NCBI GenBank assembly: GCA_030016465.1
Contig: JASEJL010000003.1
Location: 1-29,519, forward strand
Direction of reading: 5' to 3'
Length of the DNA: 29,519 nucleotides
Source of the DNA: Patescibacteria group bacterium
GTDB taxonomy: Bacteria > Patescibacteriota > Minisyncoccia > Minisyncoccales > DG-74-1
Both the position numbers and the translations under genes were made by a program. The notes under the pieces are model-generated. The model made no database searches, was not told the origin of the DNA, and saw only the letters and a list, made by a program, of their open reading frames with translations. Below are positions 14,000 to 21,848 of the stretch, one piece after another; the first letter of the stretch is position 1; every line of letters begins with the position of its first letter.

Positions 14000-15739
14000 A
14001 TGAATACTTTCAACCAGAAATTGTCGAATAAAATTTTGTTTTTTGCTCTCATTTTTTCGATTTTCTTTCTTAACACCGCGGTTGCCGAAGCAATAACTGT
14101 TGAAGAACTGCGGGCTCAAATTCTAAAACTTCAGACTCAAATAGCCGAATTGGAAAAACAAATAGCGGAAGTTCAGTTGAAATCCACTCTCTGGTGCCAC
14201 AATTTTATGATTGACTTAAAACACCGAGAAAAAAATGAAGAAGTCAGGGCTCTCCAAATCGCCCTGGAAAAAGAAGGGTTATTTAAATGGTCGGCTACCG
14301 GTTATTTCGGACCAATAACTTTTCAAGCAGTAAAACTTTTTCAGGAAAAATATCAAAAGGAGATTTTAGAGCCTTGGGGATTTAAAAAAGGAACTGGCTT
14401 TGTCGGCCCGACCACCAGAACTAAATTAAATGAATTATATGGCTGCACAAAGGTTTCCATTTCTTCGCTCTTTCCCCAACAAGGAGATACCGTGGTAATT
14501 AAAATCAAAACCGATCTACCTCCCGAGAAAGTTAAGGGCAGCTTGAATTCTAAAAAGATAAATTTTTCTAAAATTGCTGGGGATTTAATTGGGATTGTGG
14601 GAATTTCTGCTAAAGAAAAAGCGGGTAAATATAATTTGCTAATCAATTTTCCCGATGGCAGTCAATATGCAAATATCTTAAATATTGTTGAAAGGAAATT
14701 TCCGGTGACAGAGCTTGTAGTTACCAAGGAGCTTGAAGAAAAAGGCTTTACTCCATCAAAAATTGTCGAAAATATTACTACTAAAGAAAATTTAATTCTA
14801 AAAGAAATTCTAAGTATTTATACTCCGAAAGCTTATTTTGACCAGTCCTTTATTTACCCTTTGGAAAAAATAAAAGATGTCGGTGCTTTTGGCAATATTA
14901 GAAAAAGTGGAGAAATAACTCTCCAACATTTGGGAGTAGACCTGGAAGCTGATATAGGGAATTCAGTTTATGCTATTAATGATGGGGTAGTTCGTTTTTC
15001 TCAAGAATTAACGACCTATGGCAAAACAATTATCATTGACCACGGCCTGGGAATTTTCTCCCTTTATTTGCATCTGGATGAGTTCAAGGTTTTTGAAGGA
15101 AAGACGGTAAAAAGAGGGGAGATTGTTGCTCTTTCTGGAAATACTGGTTATTCAATAGCTCCCCATTTACATTGGGGAGTAAAAATCAGTGGCGCCAGCG
15201 TCGACCCTCTAAGATTTATTAAAACAACCGAAAAAGAACTACCTAAAGAAGGGGTTGCTTTGAAGATTATCAATAGGATCCTCAAGTGGGGACATCACAC
15301 ACCGCCTACCCCTCGTTTAATTGACACCATTATCATTCACTCTTCTTATGATGCTTTAGGAGATAATCCTTATAGTGTTGATGGAGTCATCCAAGAGTAT
15401 AAACTTTATGGAGTTTCATCCCATTATCTTATTAGCCGAGATGGTATTATTTATTGTTTAGCTCCAGATGAAGATATTGCTTATCACGCTGGCATCAGTA
15501 AAATGCCCGACGGAAGAACTAACGTCAATGATTTTTCTATTGGCATCGAACTTATTTATACTAAAACCGACTCACCTAAGGAAATCCAATATCAATCTTT
15601 AGTTCAATTAGTTAAATACCTTCAACAAAAATATAATATCCAAAATAAAAATATCCTCGGCCACAAAGATATCACTCCTGAGAGAAAAACCGATCCCTGG
15701 AATTTTGATTGGAAAAAGTTTATCAAAATGTTAAAATAG
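14000..15739 (+). CDS. Secreted peptidoglycan hydrolase: PG-binding, M23 peptidase and amidase_2 domains
   Basis: 579-residue exported protein. An N-terminal signal helix is followed by a short coiled coil (LRAQILKLQTQIAELEKQIA). A peptidoglycan-binding-like domain follows at about residues 72-150 (RALQIALEKEGLF, GYFGPITFQAVKLFQEKY). The LytM/M23 domain has H310 and D314 in QHLGVDLE and H389/H391 in APHLHWGV, the usual zinc and catalytic pattern. The C-terminal domain is an N-acetylmuramoyl-L-alanine amidase: IIIHSS (H447), SSHYLISRDG, YHAG, IGIELI and GHKDITPERKTDP (H555). The two hydrolases would cut the stem peptide cross-link and the sugar-peptide bond. All active-site residues looked for are present. 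The protein starts at the first ATG before the signal helix; the next gene starts 10 nt later. Confidence 0.93.
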   Translation: MNTFNQKLSNKILFFALIFSIFFLNTAVAEAITVEELRAQILKLQTQIAELEKQIAEVQLKSTLWCHNFMIDLKHREKNEEVRALQIALEKEGLFKWSATGYFGPITFQAVKLFQEKYQKEILEPWGFKKGTGFVGPTTRTKLNELYGCTKVSISSLFPQQGDTVVIKIKTDLPPEKVKGSLNSKKINFSKIAGDLIGIVGISAKEKAGKYNLLINFPDGSQYANILNIVERKFPVTELVVTKELEEKGFTPSKIVENITTKENLILKEILSIYTPKAYFDQSFIYPLEKIKDVGAFGNIRKSGEITLQHLGVDLEADIGNSVYAINDGVVRFSQELTTYGKTIIIDHGLGIFSLYLHLDEFKVFEGKTVKRGEIVALSGNTGYSIAPHLHWGVKISGASVDPLRFIKTTEKELPKEGVALKIINRILKWGHHTPPTPRLIDTIIIHSSYDALGDNPYSVDGVIQEYKLYGVSSHYLISRDGIIYCLAPDEDIAYHAGISKMPDGRTNVNDFSIGIELIYTKTDSPKEIQYQSLVQLVKYLQQKYNIQNKNILGHKDITPERKTDPWNFDWKKFIKMLK

Positions 15740-15749
15740 TTTAATTTTT

Positions 15750-17135
15750 ATGAAAACTAATTTTTCAAATCAAGGCCAAAGTTTAATCGCGATAATTATT
15801 GTTTTAGTTGTCGTTGGTTTAATAACCGGCAGTTTATATTATTATCTCTCAAAACAAATCCCAGAAATACCGGAAATTACCAAAAAGCCGGCTGAAGAAG
15901 TTGTTACACCAGAAGAAATCACCCTTACTCTTCCACCCGAAGAAGAGCTTGTTCCTGAAGAAATTCCTCCAGAAGAAAAAATTGAAGAAAAACCAGCTGA
16001 AAAGCCAATAATTCAAAAATGCCCTGATGGAACTCTTTATGGCCAATGTTCAGTTAACAAACCAAAATATTGTGAAAATGGAAATTTGATTGAAAAGGCT
16101 TCTCTATGTGGTTGCCCCTCGGGCTATAAAATTTCTGATAACCAATGTGTAATTGATGTTTCTAAAACAGAATATAAAAAAATTGGGATTGTTTATGTTT
16201 CAGAAAGCGACCAAACCTATAATCCGAATTGGCGTACAGAACTATATTTCAACAAAAGCAAAATTGAGAATGGTTTAAATAATATCTTCAGCAAGAAAGG
16301 AATAAAATTTGTTGTTGATTTTATGGGCGAATTTAGGGCAAATAACCTTTGCTGGAATCCAAGAAGAATAGCTTTTATTCAAGAGTTTATCAAATACCCC
16401 GGCTCTCTTGAGAAGGGATGGTACACACAAATGCCGGGAAGCGAGCTATCTGAGGGGGTGGGTAATTATATATGCAATCCCAAAGACAGAAAGACTTTAT
16501 GGTCAGATTGCCCCCCAGCAAGATGTGAAGAATTTAATCATCCAGATTTTCCCGATTCTCAATGTTTTAGAGTAAAATGCGATCAAAAATTTTTTACTTT
16601 ATCGTTGCAAAATCCAACCTGGATAGACCCTCTTTTAAATAATCTTGAAGCTAATAACTTTAATTTTTCCAATTATGATTATAAAGTCATTATTTTGGGT
16701 AAAGCCGGACCCAATATTCCTCAAATTGGCGAAAAAGAAAAATATCATTTTTGTCGGGCAATGACAGTAGGAGATATAATGGGCTATACTTCTTCATCAA
16801 ATCTAATCGTAATGACTGAAAACGGATTAAGAATACCTTCTTATTATAAGTGTCCCGACTTTACTAAACTTGCTATGCCGGGGTGGCAACAAATTATTCA
16901 TGAAATTTTACACACCTTTGGTGCGGTTGATGTTTATGAATTTGATTGGCAAAAAAATCCCAGTAGAGAGGAGGCATTAAAACTGGAACTAGAGGTCGAA
17001 GTAGAAAAAAGCATTATGGCTAATGGTTGGTTTGGCTACTGTAATAAACATCAAGCAACTTATTCTTGCAAGCCAGAAGATTTGGAAAAAATTTATCTCG
17101 ATAAATATAATAGAATAAAATTAGGTTTGGAATAG
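15750..17135 (+). CDS. Membrane-anchored metzincin-like metalloprotease with Cys-rich module
   Basis: 461-residue surface protein. One N-terminal membrane helix (about 12-34), a Pro/Glu-rich linker (about 35-90), then a Cys-rich module (KCPDGTLYGQCSVNKPKYC, ending CGCPSGYKISDNQC). The globular C-terminal domain has HEILHTFGAVD with H384, E385, H388, G391 and D394, matching the HExxHxxGxxH/D zinc motif of metzincins, and a candidate Met-turn at SIMANG (M423). I infer a zinc protease, but the family cannot be named. The gene follows the cell-wall hydrolase by 10 nt, so they probably form an operon and may work at the surface on envelope proteins or on host or neighbour cells. Confidence 0.82.
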   Translation: MKTNFSNQGQSLIAIIIVLVVVGLITGSLYYYLSKQIPEIPEITKKPAEEVVTPEEITLTLPPEEELVPEEIPPEEKIEEKPAEKPIIQKCPDGTLYGQCSVNKPKYCENGNLIEKASLCGCPSGYKISDNQCVIDVSKTEYKKIGIVYVSESDQTYNPNWRTELYFNKSKIENGLNNIFSKKGIKFVVDFMGEFRANNLCWNPRRIAFIQEFIKYPGSLEKGWYTQMPGSELSEGVGNYICNPKDRKTLWSDCPPARCEEFNHPDFPDSQCFRVKCDQKFFTLSLQNPTWIDPLLNNLEANNFNFSNYDYKVIILGKAGPNIPQIGEKEKYHFCRAMTVGDIMGYTSSSNLIVMTENGLRIPSYYKCPDFTKLAMPGWQQIIHEILHTFGAVDVYEFDWQKNPSREEALKLELEVEVEKSIMANGWFGYCNKHQATYSCKPEDLEKIYLDKYNRIKLGLE

Positions 17136-17180
17136 AATAAAAGATCAGTAAAAGGTGTCAATTCTAATTTTTGGGAACAG

Positions 17181-17207
17181 AAAATCGGAGGAACTCCGAT
17201 TTTTTAT
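17181..17207 (+). terminator. Intrinsic terminator after the metalloprotease gene
   Basis: Perfect 10-bp stem, AAAATCGGAG (17181-17190) and CTCCGATTTT (17194-17203), with a GAA loop and a T-tract. It ends the cell-wall operon before uvrC. Confidence 0.85.
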
Positions 17208-17244
17208 TGAAAAATTGAAAATTTTGGGTTAAGATAATTAAGTG

Positions 17245-18609
17245 ATGGAGAAATTTAAATATATTGTAAAAGATAAAATCTCTCAGCTTCCTAAAGACCC
17301 CGGAGTCTATGCTTTCAATAAAGGAAATAAACTTCTTTATATTGGTAAAGCAGCCAATATTAAAGAAAGGGTGAAGAGTCATTTTCAGCAACTCGCCTAT
17401 CGGGATAACCTTTTTATTGATCAAGTTTCAAAAATTGGCTATATAAAAACCGATTCAGAAATTGAGGCCCTAATTTTGGAGGCAAATTTAATAAAAAAAT
17501 ATCAGCCAAAATATAATGTTATTTGGCGAGACGATAAAAATTATTTTTACGTAGTAGCGACTCAAGAAGACTTTCCAAGAGTTTTTTGGACTCACCAGAC
17601 AAAACTATTCAAAATTCAAAATTCAAAATTCAAAATTCAAAATATTGGTCCTTTTGTTGATGGAAAAGCCATAAAGCAGACATTAAAAATTTTAAGAAAA
17701 GTTTTTCCTTATAGGTCTTGCCGGGTCATACCTAATCGGCCCTGTCTTTGGTACCACTTAAATAGATGTCTGGCTCCTTGTCTTCTAAAGATTTCAGCTT
17801 ACAGGGGGCGACCCCCTGTAGCTTACAGGGGGCGACCCCCTGTAAATCTTGGAGAAAAGATGAAAAGGGAATGCCAAAAGAATGTCAAAAATTTGATGAA
17901 GATTTTAAAAGGAGGAAAAAATAAAGTGTTGAAAGAATTAAGAAAAGAAATGAAAAAAACCTCAGAGAATCAAGATTTTGAAACAGCTGGAAAAATTAGA
18001 GACCAAATTAGCGCCTTAGAGAGAGTAATGGAACATGCAAAAATTTTTGAGTCCCAATCCGCAAGCGCATACCCCGAAAAATTAAATTGGCCGGCGACCG
18101 AAAAGAAATTAAAAGAAATTTTAAAAATTAAAAATAAAATATCAAAAATTGAAGCCTATGATGTCTCTAATATCCAAGGACAGGAAGCTACTGGTTCAAT
18201 GGTTACTTTTGTAAACGGTCAACCAGATAAAAATTTTTATCGGAGATTTAAAATTAGAGTTCAGGGCAAACCAAATGACCTGGCAATGATTAAAGAATGT
18301 TTAAATAGAAGATTTGCCCACCGAGAATGGAAATGGCCAGATTTAATTTTAATTGACGGAGGAAAATTACAATTAAATGCCGCCATAAAAACCCTAAAAT
18401 CTATGAGCTATCATCTAAAACCTAAAATTGTCGCTTTGGCTAAAAAGAAAAACGAGTTATTTATGGAAAGACAGAAAAAACCAATTTTGTTGAAAGAATT
18501 CCCCAGGGAAATTTTTAATTTAATCTTGCAGCTAAGAGACGAAGCCCATAGATTCGCCAGGAAATACCACCTTAAACTAAGAGAGATTGACTTTCTGCCA
18601 AAATCTTGA
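17245..18609 (+). CDS. uvrC: UvrC, excinuclease ABC subunit C (lacks C-terminal HhH domain)
   Basis: Nuclease subunit of nucleotide excision repair. The GIY-YIG domain reads DPGVYAFNKGNKLLYIGKAANIK. The Cys-rich FPYRSCRV...GRCLAPC linker follows, then the UVR helix (LRKEMKKTSENQDFETAGKI) and the RNase H-like domain (EAYDVSNIQG, then LILIDGGKLQLNAA and LRDEAHRFARKYH). It ends right after this, without the tandem helix-hairpin-helix of full-length UvrC, so 454 residues rather than about 600. Two DNA repeats are inserted in frame: TTCAAAA units near residue 125 and a doubled palindrome near residue 185, giving AYRGRPPV twice. ATG 17245 is preferred to the GTG one codon before. A 16-nt gap leads to the YvlD gene. 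Confidence 0.93.
   Translation: MEKFKYIVKDKISQLPKDPGVYAFNKGNKLLYIGKAANIKERVKSHFQQLAYRDNLFIDQVSKIGYIKTDSEIEALILEANLIKKYQPKYNVIWRDDKNYFYVVATQEDFPRVFWTHQTKLFKIQNSKFKIQNIGPFVDGKAIKQTLKILRKVFPYRSCRVIPNRPCLWYHLNRCLAPCLLKISAYRGRPPVAYRGRPPVNLGEKMKRECQKNVKNLMKILKGGKNKVLKELRKEMKKTSENQDFETAGKIRDQISALERVMEHAKIFESQSASAYPEKLNWPATEKKLKEILKIKNKISKIEAYDVSNIQGQEATGSMVTFVNGQPDKNFYRRFKIRVQGKPNDLAMIKECLNRRFAHREWKWPDLILIDGGKLQLNAAIKTLKSMSYHLKPKIVALAKKKNELFMERQKKPILLKEFPREIFNLILQLRDEAHRFARKYHLKLREIDFLPKS
17608..17642 (+). repeat. Five-copy TTCAAAA minisatellite inside uvrC
   Basis: Five tandem copies of the heptamer TTCAAAA. Read in frame it gives the repetitive KIQNSKFKIQN, found between the GIY-YIG domain and the IGPFVDG segment. 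Since the unit is 7 nt, a change of one copy would shift the frame; a change of three copies would not. Confidence 0.85.
17788..17850. repeat. Doubled palindrome inserted in frame in uvrC
   Basis: A 24-nt unit (17796-17819 and 17820-17843) is repeated head to tail. Each unit contains a perfect 9-bp palindrome: arms TACAGGGGG and CCCCCTGTA, loop CGA (17800-17820 and 17824-17844). The pair is further closed by AAGATTT (17788-17794) and AAATCTT (17844-17850). It encodes AYRGRPPV twice, in the linker after the CLAPC motif and before the UVR helix. Confidence 0.9.
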
Positions 18610-18625
18610 TAAGGTATAAAAAAAT

Positions 18626-18973
18626 ATGTGGATTTTATTTTTGCAGATTATAGCTGGAATATTGGGGATTTTTTTGGCTCAGAGATATATTCCAGAAGTA
18701 GAATTTATCGGAAATTGGCAAACCTTAGTTCTAACAGGAACAATTCTAGGTTTAATCAATTTTTTTATCAAACCAATCTTAAAAGCAATTACCCTGCCTT
18801 TAAGAATTCTTACTTTCGGTCTTTTTGGTTTGGTAATCAATATGTTAATAGTCTGGCTGGTTGATATTATTTTCCCCGAGCTCATTATCTCGGGACTCCT
18901 TCCCCTCTTTTGGACATCCCTAATTATTTGGGGAATAAGTTTTATCCTAATTAAGTGGATGCCAGCTAAATAA
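18626..18973 (+). CDS. YvlD/phage holin family 4 membrane protein
   Basis: 115-residue protein with four predicted membrane helices. The pattern of the family is clear: GTILGLINFFIKPILKAITLPLRILTFGLFGLVINMLIVWL, split by the conserved F-x-K-P and LPLRILTFGLF motif, then a WGISFILIKW end. The function of this family is poorly known; it is linked to envelope stress in some bacteria. It is placed between uvrC and secG, 3 nt before the latter, in the same operon. Confidence 0.85.
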   Translation: MWILFLQIIAGILGIFLAQRYIPEVEFIGNWQTLVLTGTILGLINFFIKPILKAITLPLRILTFGLFGLVINMLIVWLVDIIFPELIISGLLPLFWTSLIIWGISFILIKWMPAK

Positions 18974-18976
18974 AAA

Positions 18977-19192
18977 ATGGCTCAATATTTACCAATTGCT
19001 CAAATGGTAGTTGCCATCTTTTTAATTTTGTTTATACTCTTGCAACAGAGAGGAACGGCTTTAGGTTCGGCTTTTGGAGGTGAAGGCGAATTCTATGCTA
19101 CTAGAAGAGGTATTCAGAAAAAGATTTTTTGGGCAACAATAGTTTTTGGCACCTTATTTATAGTTTTGGCTCTTTTAAACCTCATGCTTTAA
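18977..19192 (+). CDS. secG: Protein translocase subunit SecG
   Basis: 71-residue small subunit of the SecYEG channel with two membrane helices. The LLQQRGTALGSAFGGEGEFYATRRGIQK segment between helices matches the SecG family: Q-R-G, the G-S-A-F-G-G loop and the TRRG turn. It starts 3 nt after the preceding gene and is followed by a terminator hairpin. Confidence 0.92.
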   Translation: MAQYLPIAQMVVAIFLILFILLQQRGTALGSAFGGEGEFYATRRGIQKKIFWATIVFGTLFIVLALLNLML

Positions 19193-19207
19193 ACTAAAAA
19201 TCAACCT

Positions 19208-19234
19208 GCTCCGTTAGATCTGAACGGGGCTTTT
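19208..19234 (+). terminator. Intrinsic terminator after secG
   Basis: Stem GCTCCGTT (19208-19215) and AACGGGGC (19223-19230), one G-T wobble, loop AGATCTG, then four T. The right arm repeats the AACGGGG word of the carS/PHP intergenic region. The next gene starts 11 nt later. Confidence 0.65.
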
Positions 19235-19245
19235 GAGAAAAGATT

Positions 19246-21234
19246 ATGGAACTTACTAAAGGATTAAAAAAACTGATAACTCTAACGGGATGGCAGCAGT
19301 TTTTTAAAATTCTTTCCCAAAAAGAAAAAATTATCTTCTCTCTTTTTTTATTTCTTTTTCTTGTCTCTTTTTCTTTTCTTTCAGTCACTTTTTATTTTAA
19401 AAACACGGAAATTCGGCCAGCTGTTGGAGGAACTTTTACTGAAGGTCTGATTGGCCAGCCAAGATTTATTAATCCAATTTTTGCTCCGGTTTCTGATGTT
19501 GACCAAGACTTAACCGAACTCATTTTTTCCGGCTTAATGAAGTATAATCTTGAGGGCAAAATAATTCCCGATTTAGCCGAAAATTACCAAATTTTTGAAA
19601 ACGGAAAAATCTGGGAGATTTCCTTGAAAAAAAATCTTTTCTGGTCAAATAATATTCCTCTAACTGTTGATGATGTCATTTTTACTATTGAAACAATCCA
19701 AAATCCTGATATTAAATCGCCTCTCCGGCCAAGTTGGTTAGGGGTAACGGTAAAGAAAATCTCTGATTCAAAAATTGGCTTTGAATTAAAGAATCCCTCC
19801 AGTATCTTTTTGGAAAATCTGACCTTAAAAATAATTCCTAAACATATTTGGGAAAATATTTCTCCCCAAAATTTTCCTCTTTCTTCTTTTAATTTAGAGC
19901 CGATTGGCTCGGGTCCTTACCAACTAAAGAATTTGGTCCAGGACAAAGAAGGTAAAATAATTTTGCTTGATTTAATTAGAAATCCCAACTATCATGGAAA
20001 AACTCCTAATTTTCAACAAGTTTCTTTTCAGTTTTTTGATAAAGAAAAAGATTTGCTTTCGGCAATTGAAAATGATAAAATTACTGCGTTCCCCTTCGGC
20101 AATTTGACTAATTTGACTAATGAAATTAATTGGGCTAATTTGACCAATTGGACCCTGCCAAGATATTTTGCTGTTTTTTTTAATCCAGAGCAATCAAAAG
20201 TTCTGGCCGAAAAAGAGGTCCGCCAGGCCTTAAACTATGGAACTAACAAAAAAGAAATTGTCAACCGGATTTTAGCAAGTGAGAGGGAAATTGTTGATTC
20301 ACCTATTCTACCAAAAATTTATGGATTTAAAACGCCCTCTAAAATTTACCAATTTGACTTAGAAGAAGCTAAACTTCTTTTGGAAAAGGCGGGGTTCTTT
20401 GAAACAGAGACAGGCGCCCGGGAAAAAGTTATCAAAAAGGAGCTGGCCTTTCAATTCAAGAGTAATCTAAACTTGGGTTCTCAAGGAAAAGAGGTCGAGG
20501 AACTCCAGAAATGTTTAGCCAAGGATAAAGAAATTTATCCTGAGGAAGAAATTACCGGTTACTTCGGCCCAAAGACAAAGGAAGCCGTAATTAGATTTCA
20601 GGAAAAATATGCCCAAGATATCTTAAAGCCATTTGGATTGGAAAAGGGAACCGGCGAAGTGAGAAAAGCAACCAGAGATAAATTAAATGAAATTTGTTTT
20701 GAAAAACCGGAAGAAATCATTCCTTTCAAATTTTCTTTAATCACCGTCAATCAGCCGAGATTAATTGAGTTAGCCAATCTTTTGAAATCTCAATGGCAGG
20801 CCCTGGGAGCGGAAATTGAAATTAAAACTTATGATATTTCTGCTCTGGAAAAAGAGATTATCAAACCAAGAAACTATCAAGCCATTTTATTTGGTCAAGT
20901 TCTGGGAATAATCCCTGACCCTTTTCCTTTTTGGCATTCTTCTCAAAAAAAGGATCCGGGATTAAATTTAGCCCTGTATAAAAATAAAGAAGCAGATATT
21001 CTATTAGAAGAAACCCGCCAGAATTTAGATAAAGAAAAAAGAAAAGAACTCTTGGAAAAATTTCAGGAAATTTTGATTGAAGATGCGCCGGCTGTCTTTC
21101 TTTACAATCCAGATTATCTTTATTTTGTCTCAAAAAAAATTAAAGGAGTAAAAACAGGAATAATTACCATCCCATCTCAAAGATTTTCCAATATTGAAGA
21201 ATGGTATATTAAAACTAAAAGGGCATGGAAATAA
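19246..21234 (+). CDS. ABC transporter peptide-binding protein (SBP_bac_5) with inserted PG-binding domain
   Basis: Extracellular solute-binding protein of the oligopeptide/nickel family, 662 residues. An N-terminal membrane helix lies at about residues 25-45; no lipobox Cys is seen. The first half matches SBP_bac_5: the GGTFTEGLIGQPRFINPIF opening, SGLMKYN, PLTVDDVIFTIETI and PIGSGPYQLKN. At about residues 405-483 a peptidoglycan-binding-like domain interrupts it (LGSQGKEVEELQKCLA, ITGYFGPKTKEAVIRFQEKY), closely resembling the one in the 14000 gene. The binding-protein fold resumes with FKFSLITVNQPRLIELANLL and ends with PDPFPFWHSSQ. An NLTNLT repeat near residue 287 reflects a small DNA repeat. 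No permease genes lie nearby. It overlaps the next gene by 10 nt. Confidence 0.85.
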   Translation: MELTKGLKKLITLTGWQQFFKILSQKEKIIFSLFLFLFLVSFSFLSVTFYFKNTEIRPAVGGTFTEGLIGQPRFINPIFAPVSDVDQDLTELIFSGLMKYNLEGKIIPDLAENYQIFENGKIWEISLKKNLFWSNNIPLTVDDVIFTIETIQNPDIKSPLRPSWLGVTVKKISDSKIGFELKNPSSIFLENLTLKIIPKHIWENISPQNFPLSSFNLEPIGSGPYQLKNLVQDKEGKIILLDLIRNPNYHGKTPNFQQVSFQFFDKEKDLLSAIENDKITAFPFGNLTNLTNEINWANLTNWTLPRYFAVFFNPEQSKVLAEKEVRQALNYGTNKKEIVNRILASEREIVDSPILPKIYGFKTPSKIYQFDLEEAKLLLEKAGFFETETGAREKVIKKELAFQFKSNLNLGSQGKEVEELQKCLAKDKEIYPEEEITGYFGPKTKEAVIRFQEKYAQDILKPFGLEKGTGEVRKATRDKLNEICFEKPEEIIPFKFSLITVNQPRLIELANLLKSQWQALGAEIEIKTYDISALEKEIIKPRNYQAILFGQVLGIIPDPFPFWHSSQKKDPGLNLALYKNKEADILLEETRQNLDKEKRKELLEKFQEILIEDAPAVFLYNPDYLYFVSKKIKGVKTGIITIPSQRFSNIEEWYIKTKRAWK

Positions 21235-21848
21235 CGAAGTTTGGAAAACCGAAGATGGTCCGTTCCTTAAAAGAAATGAAGTCGGTTCTTTATGATCAGA
21301 AATGGTACAAACAAGCTAAAAACTTTAATGTTTACTATGTTTGGCGGGGAGTGAAATGGGAGGGAGATTTAAGATACGATATTACAATTATTCCTCCTAA
21401 AATGTTGGGGCAAGAATTTCCCAAAACAAAAGGTCATAAACACTTAAATAATTTTCAGGAATTAATAACCGTTTTAGAGGGTCAAGCTTTTTACCTTGCC
21501 CAATGGGGAAAAGGGAATAAAATAGACAAAATTGAGGTAATAAAAGCCAAAAAGGGGGACTGGATAATTTATCCTCCGAATTGCGACCACTTAACCATAA
21601 ACTCCGGCAAGGAAAACTTAATAATGGCCAATTGGCTATCAAAGAAATGTAAAAGTGACTATTCTCTTTTTGAAAGATATCAAGGAGCCGGCTATTATTA
21701 TACTAAGCAAGGCTGGATTAAAAACCAAAACTATAAATCAGTGCCGAAATTAAAATTTAAAAAACCTCTCAAAAGGAAACCTAAAAGTTTAGACTTTCTC
21801 TATGGACCCCAACCCACCCATCACCCAACAAGAAAAAATCATCGTTAA
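21225..21848 (+). CDS. Cupin-type glucose-6-phosphate isomerase (archaeal family)
   Basis: Metal-dependent phosphoglucose isomerase of the cupin superfamily, unrelated to the common PGI fold, interconverting glucose-6-phosphate and fructose-6-phosphate. The 207-residue protein has the cupin metal motif GHKHLNNFQE, followed by VLEGQAFYLAQ, the KGDWIIYPPNCDHLTINSG segment with the second His, and ANWLSKKCKSDYS near the end. The family is best known from euryarchaea. It overlaps both neighbours (10 nt with the binding protein; 47 nt with galU) and would feed sugar-phosphates to the GalU reaction. The lysine-rich C-terminus may be a variable extension. Confidence 0.82.
   Translation: MEITKFGKPKMVRSLKEMKSVLYDQKWYKQAKNFNVYYVWRGVKWEGDLRYDITIIPPKMLGQEFPKTKGHKHLNNFQELITVLEGQAFYLAQWGKGNKIDKIEVIKAKKGDWIIYPPNCDHLTINSGKENLIMANWLSKKCKSDYSLFERYQGAGYYYTKQGWIKNQNYKSVPKLKFKKPLKRKPKSLDFLYGPQPTHHPTRKNHR

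Noticed and set aside
20090..20155. AATTTGACT repeat in the binding-protein gene as a regulatory repeat
   Set aside because: Only two exact adjacent copies within a coding region; reads as NLTNLT and needs no special explanation.
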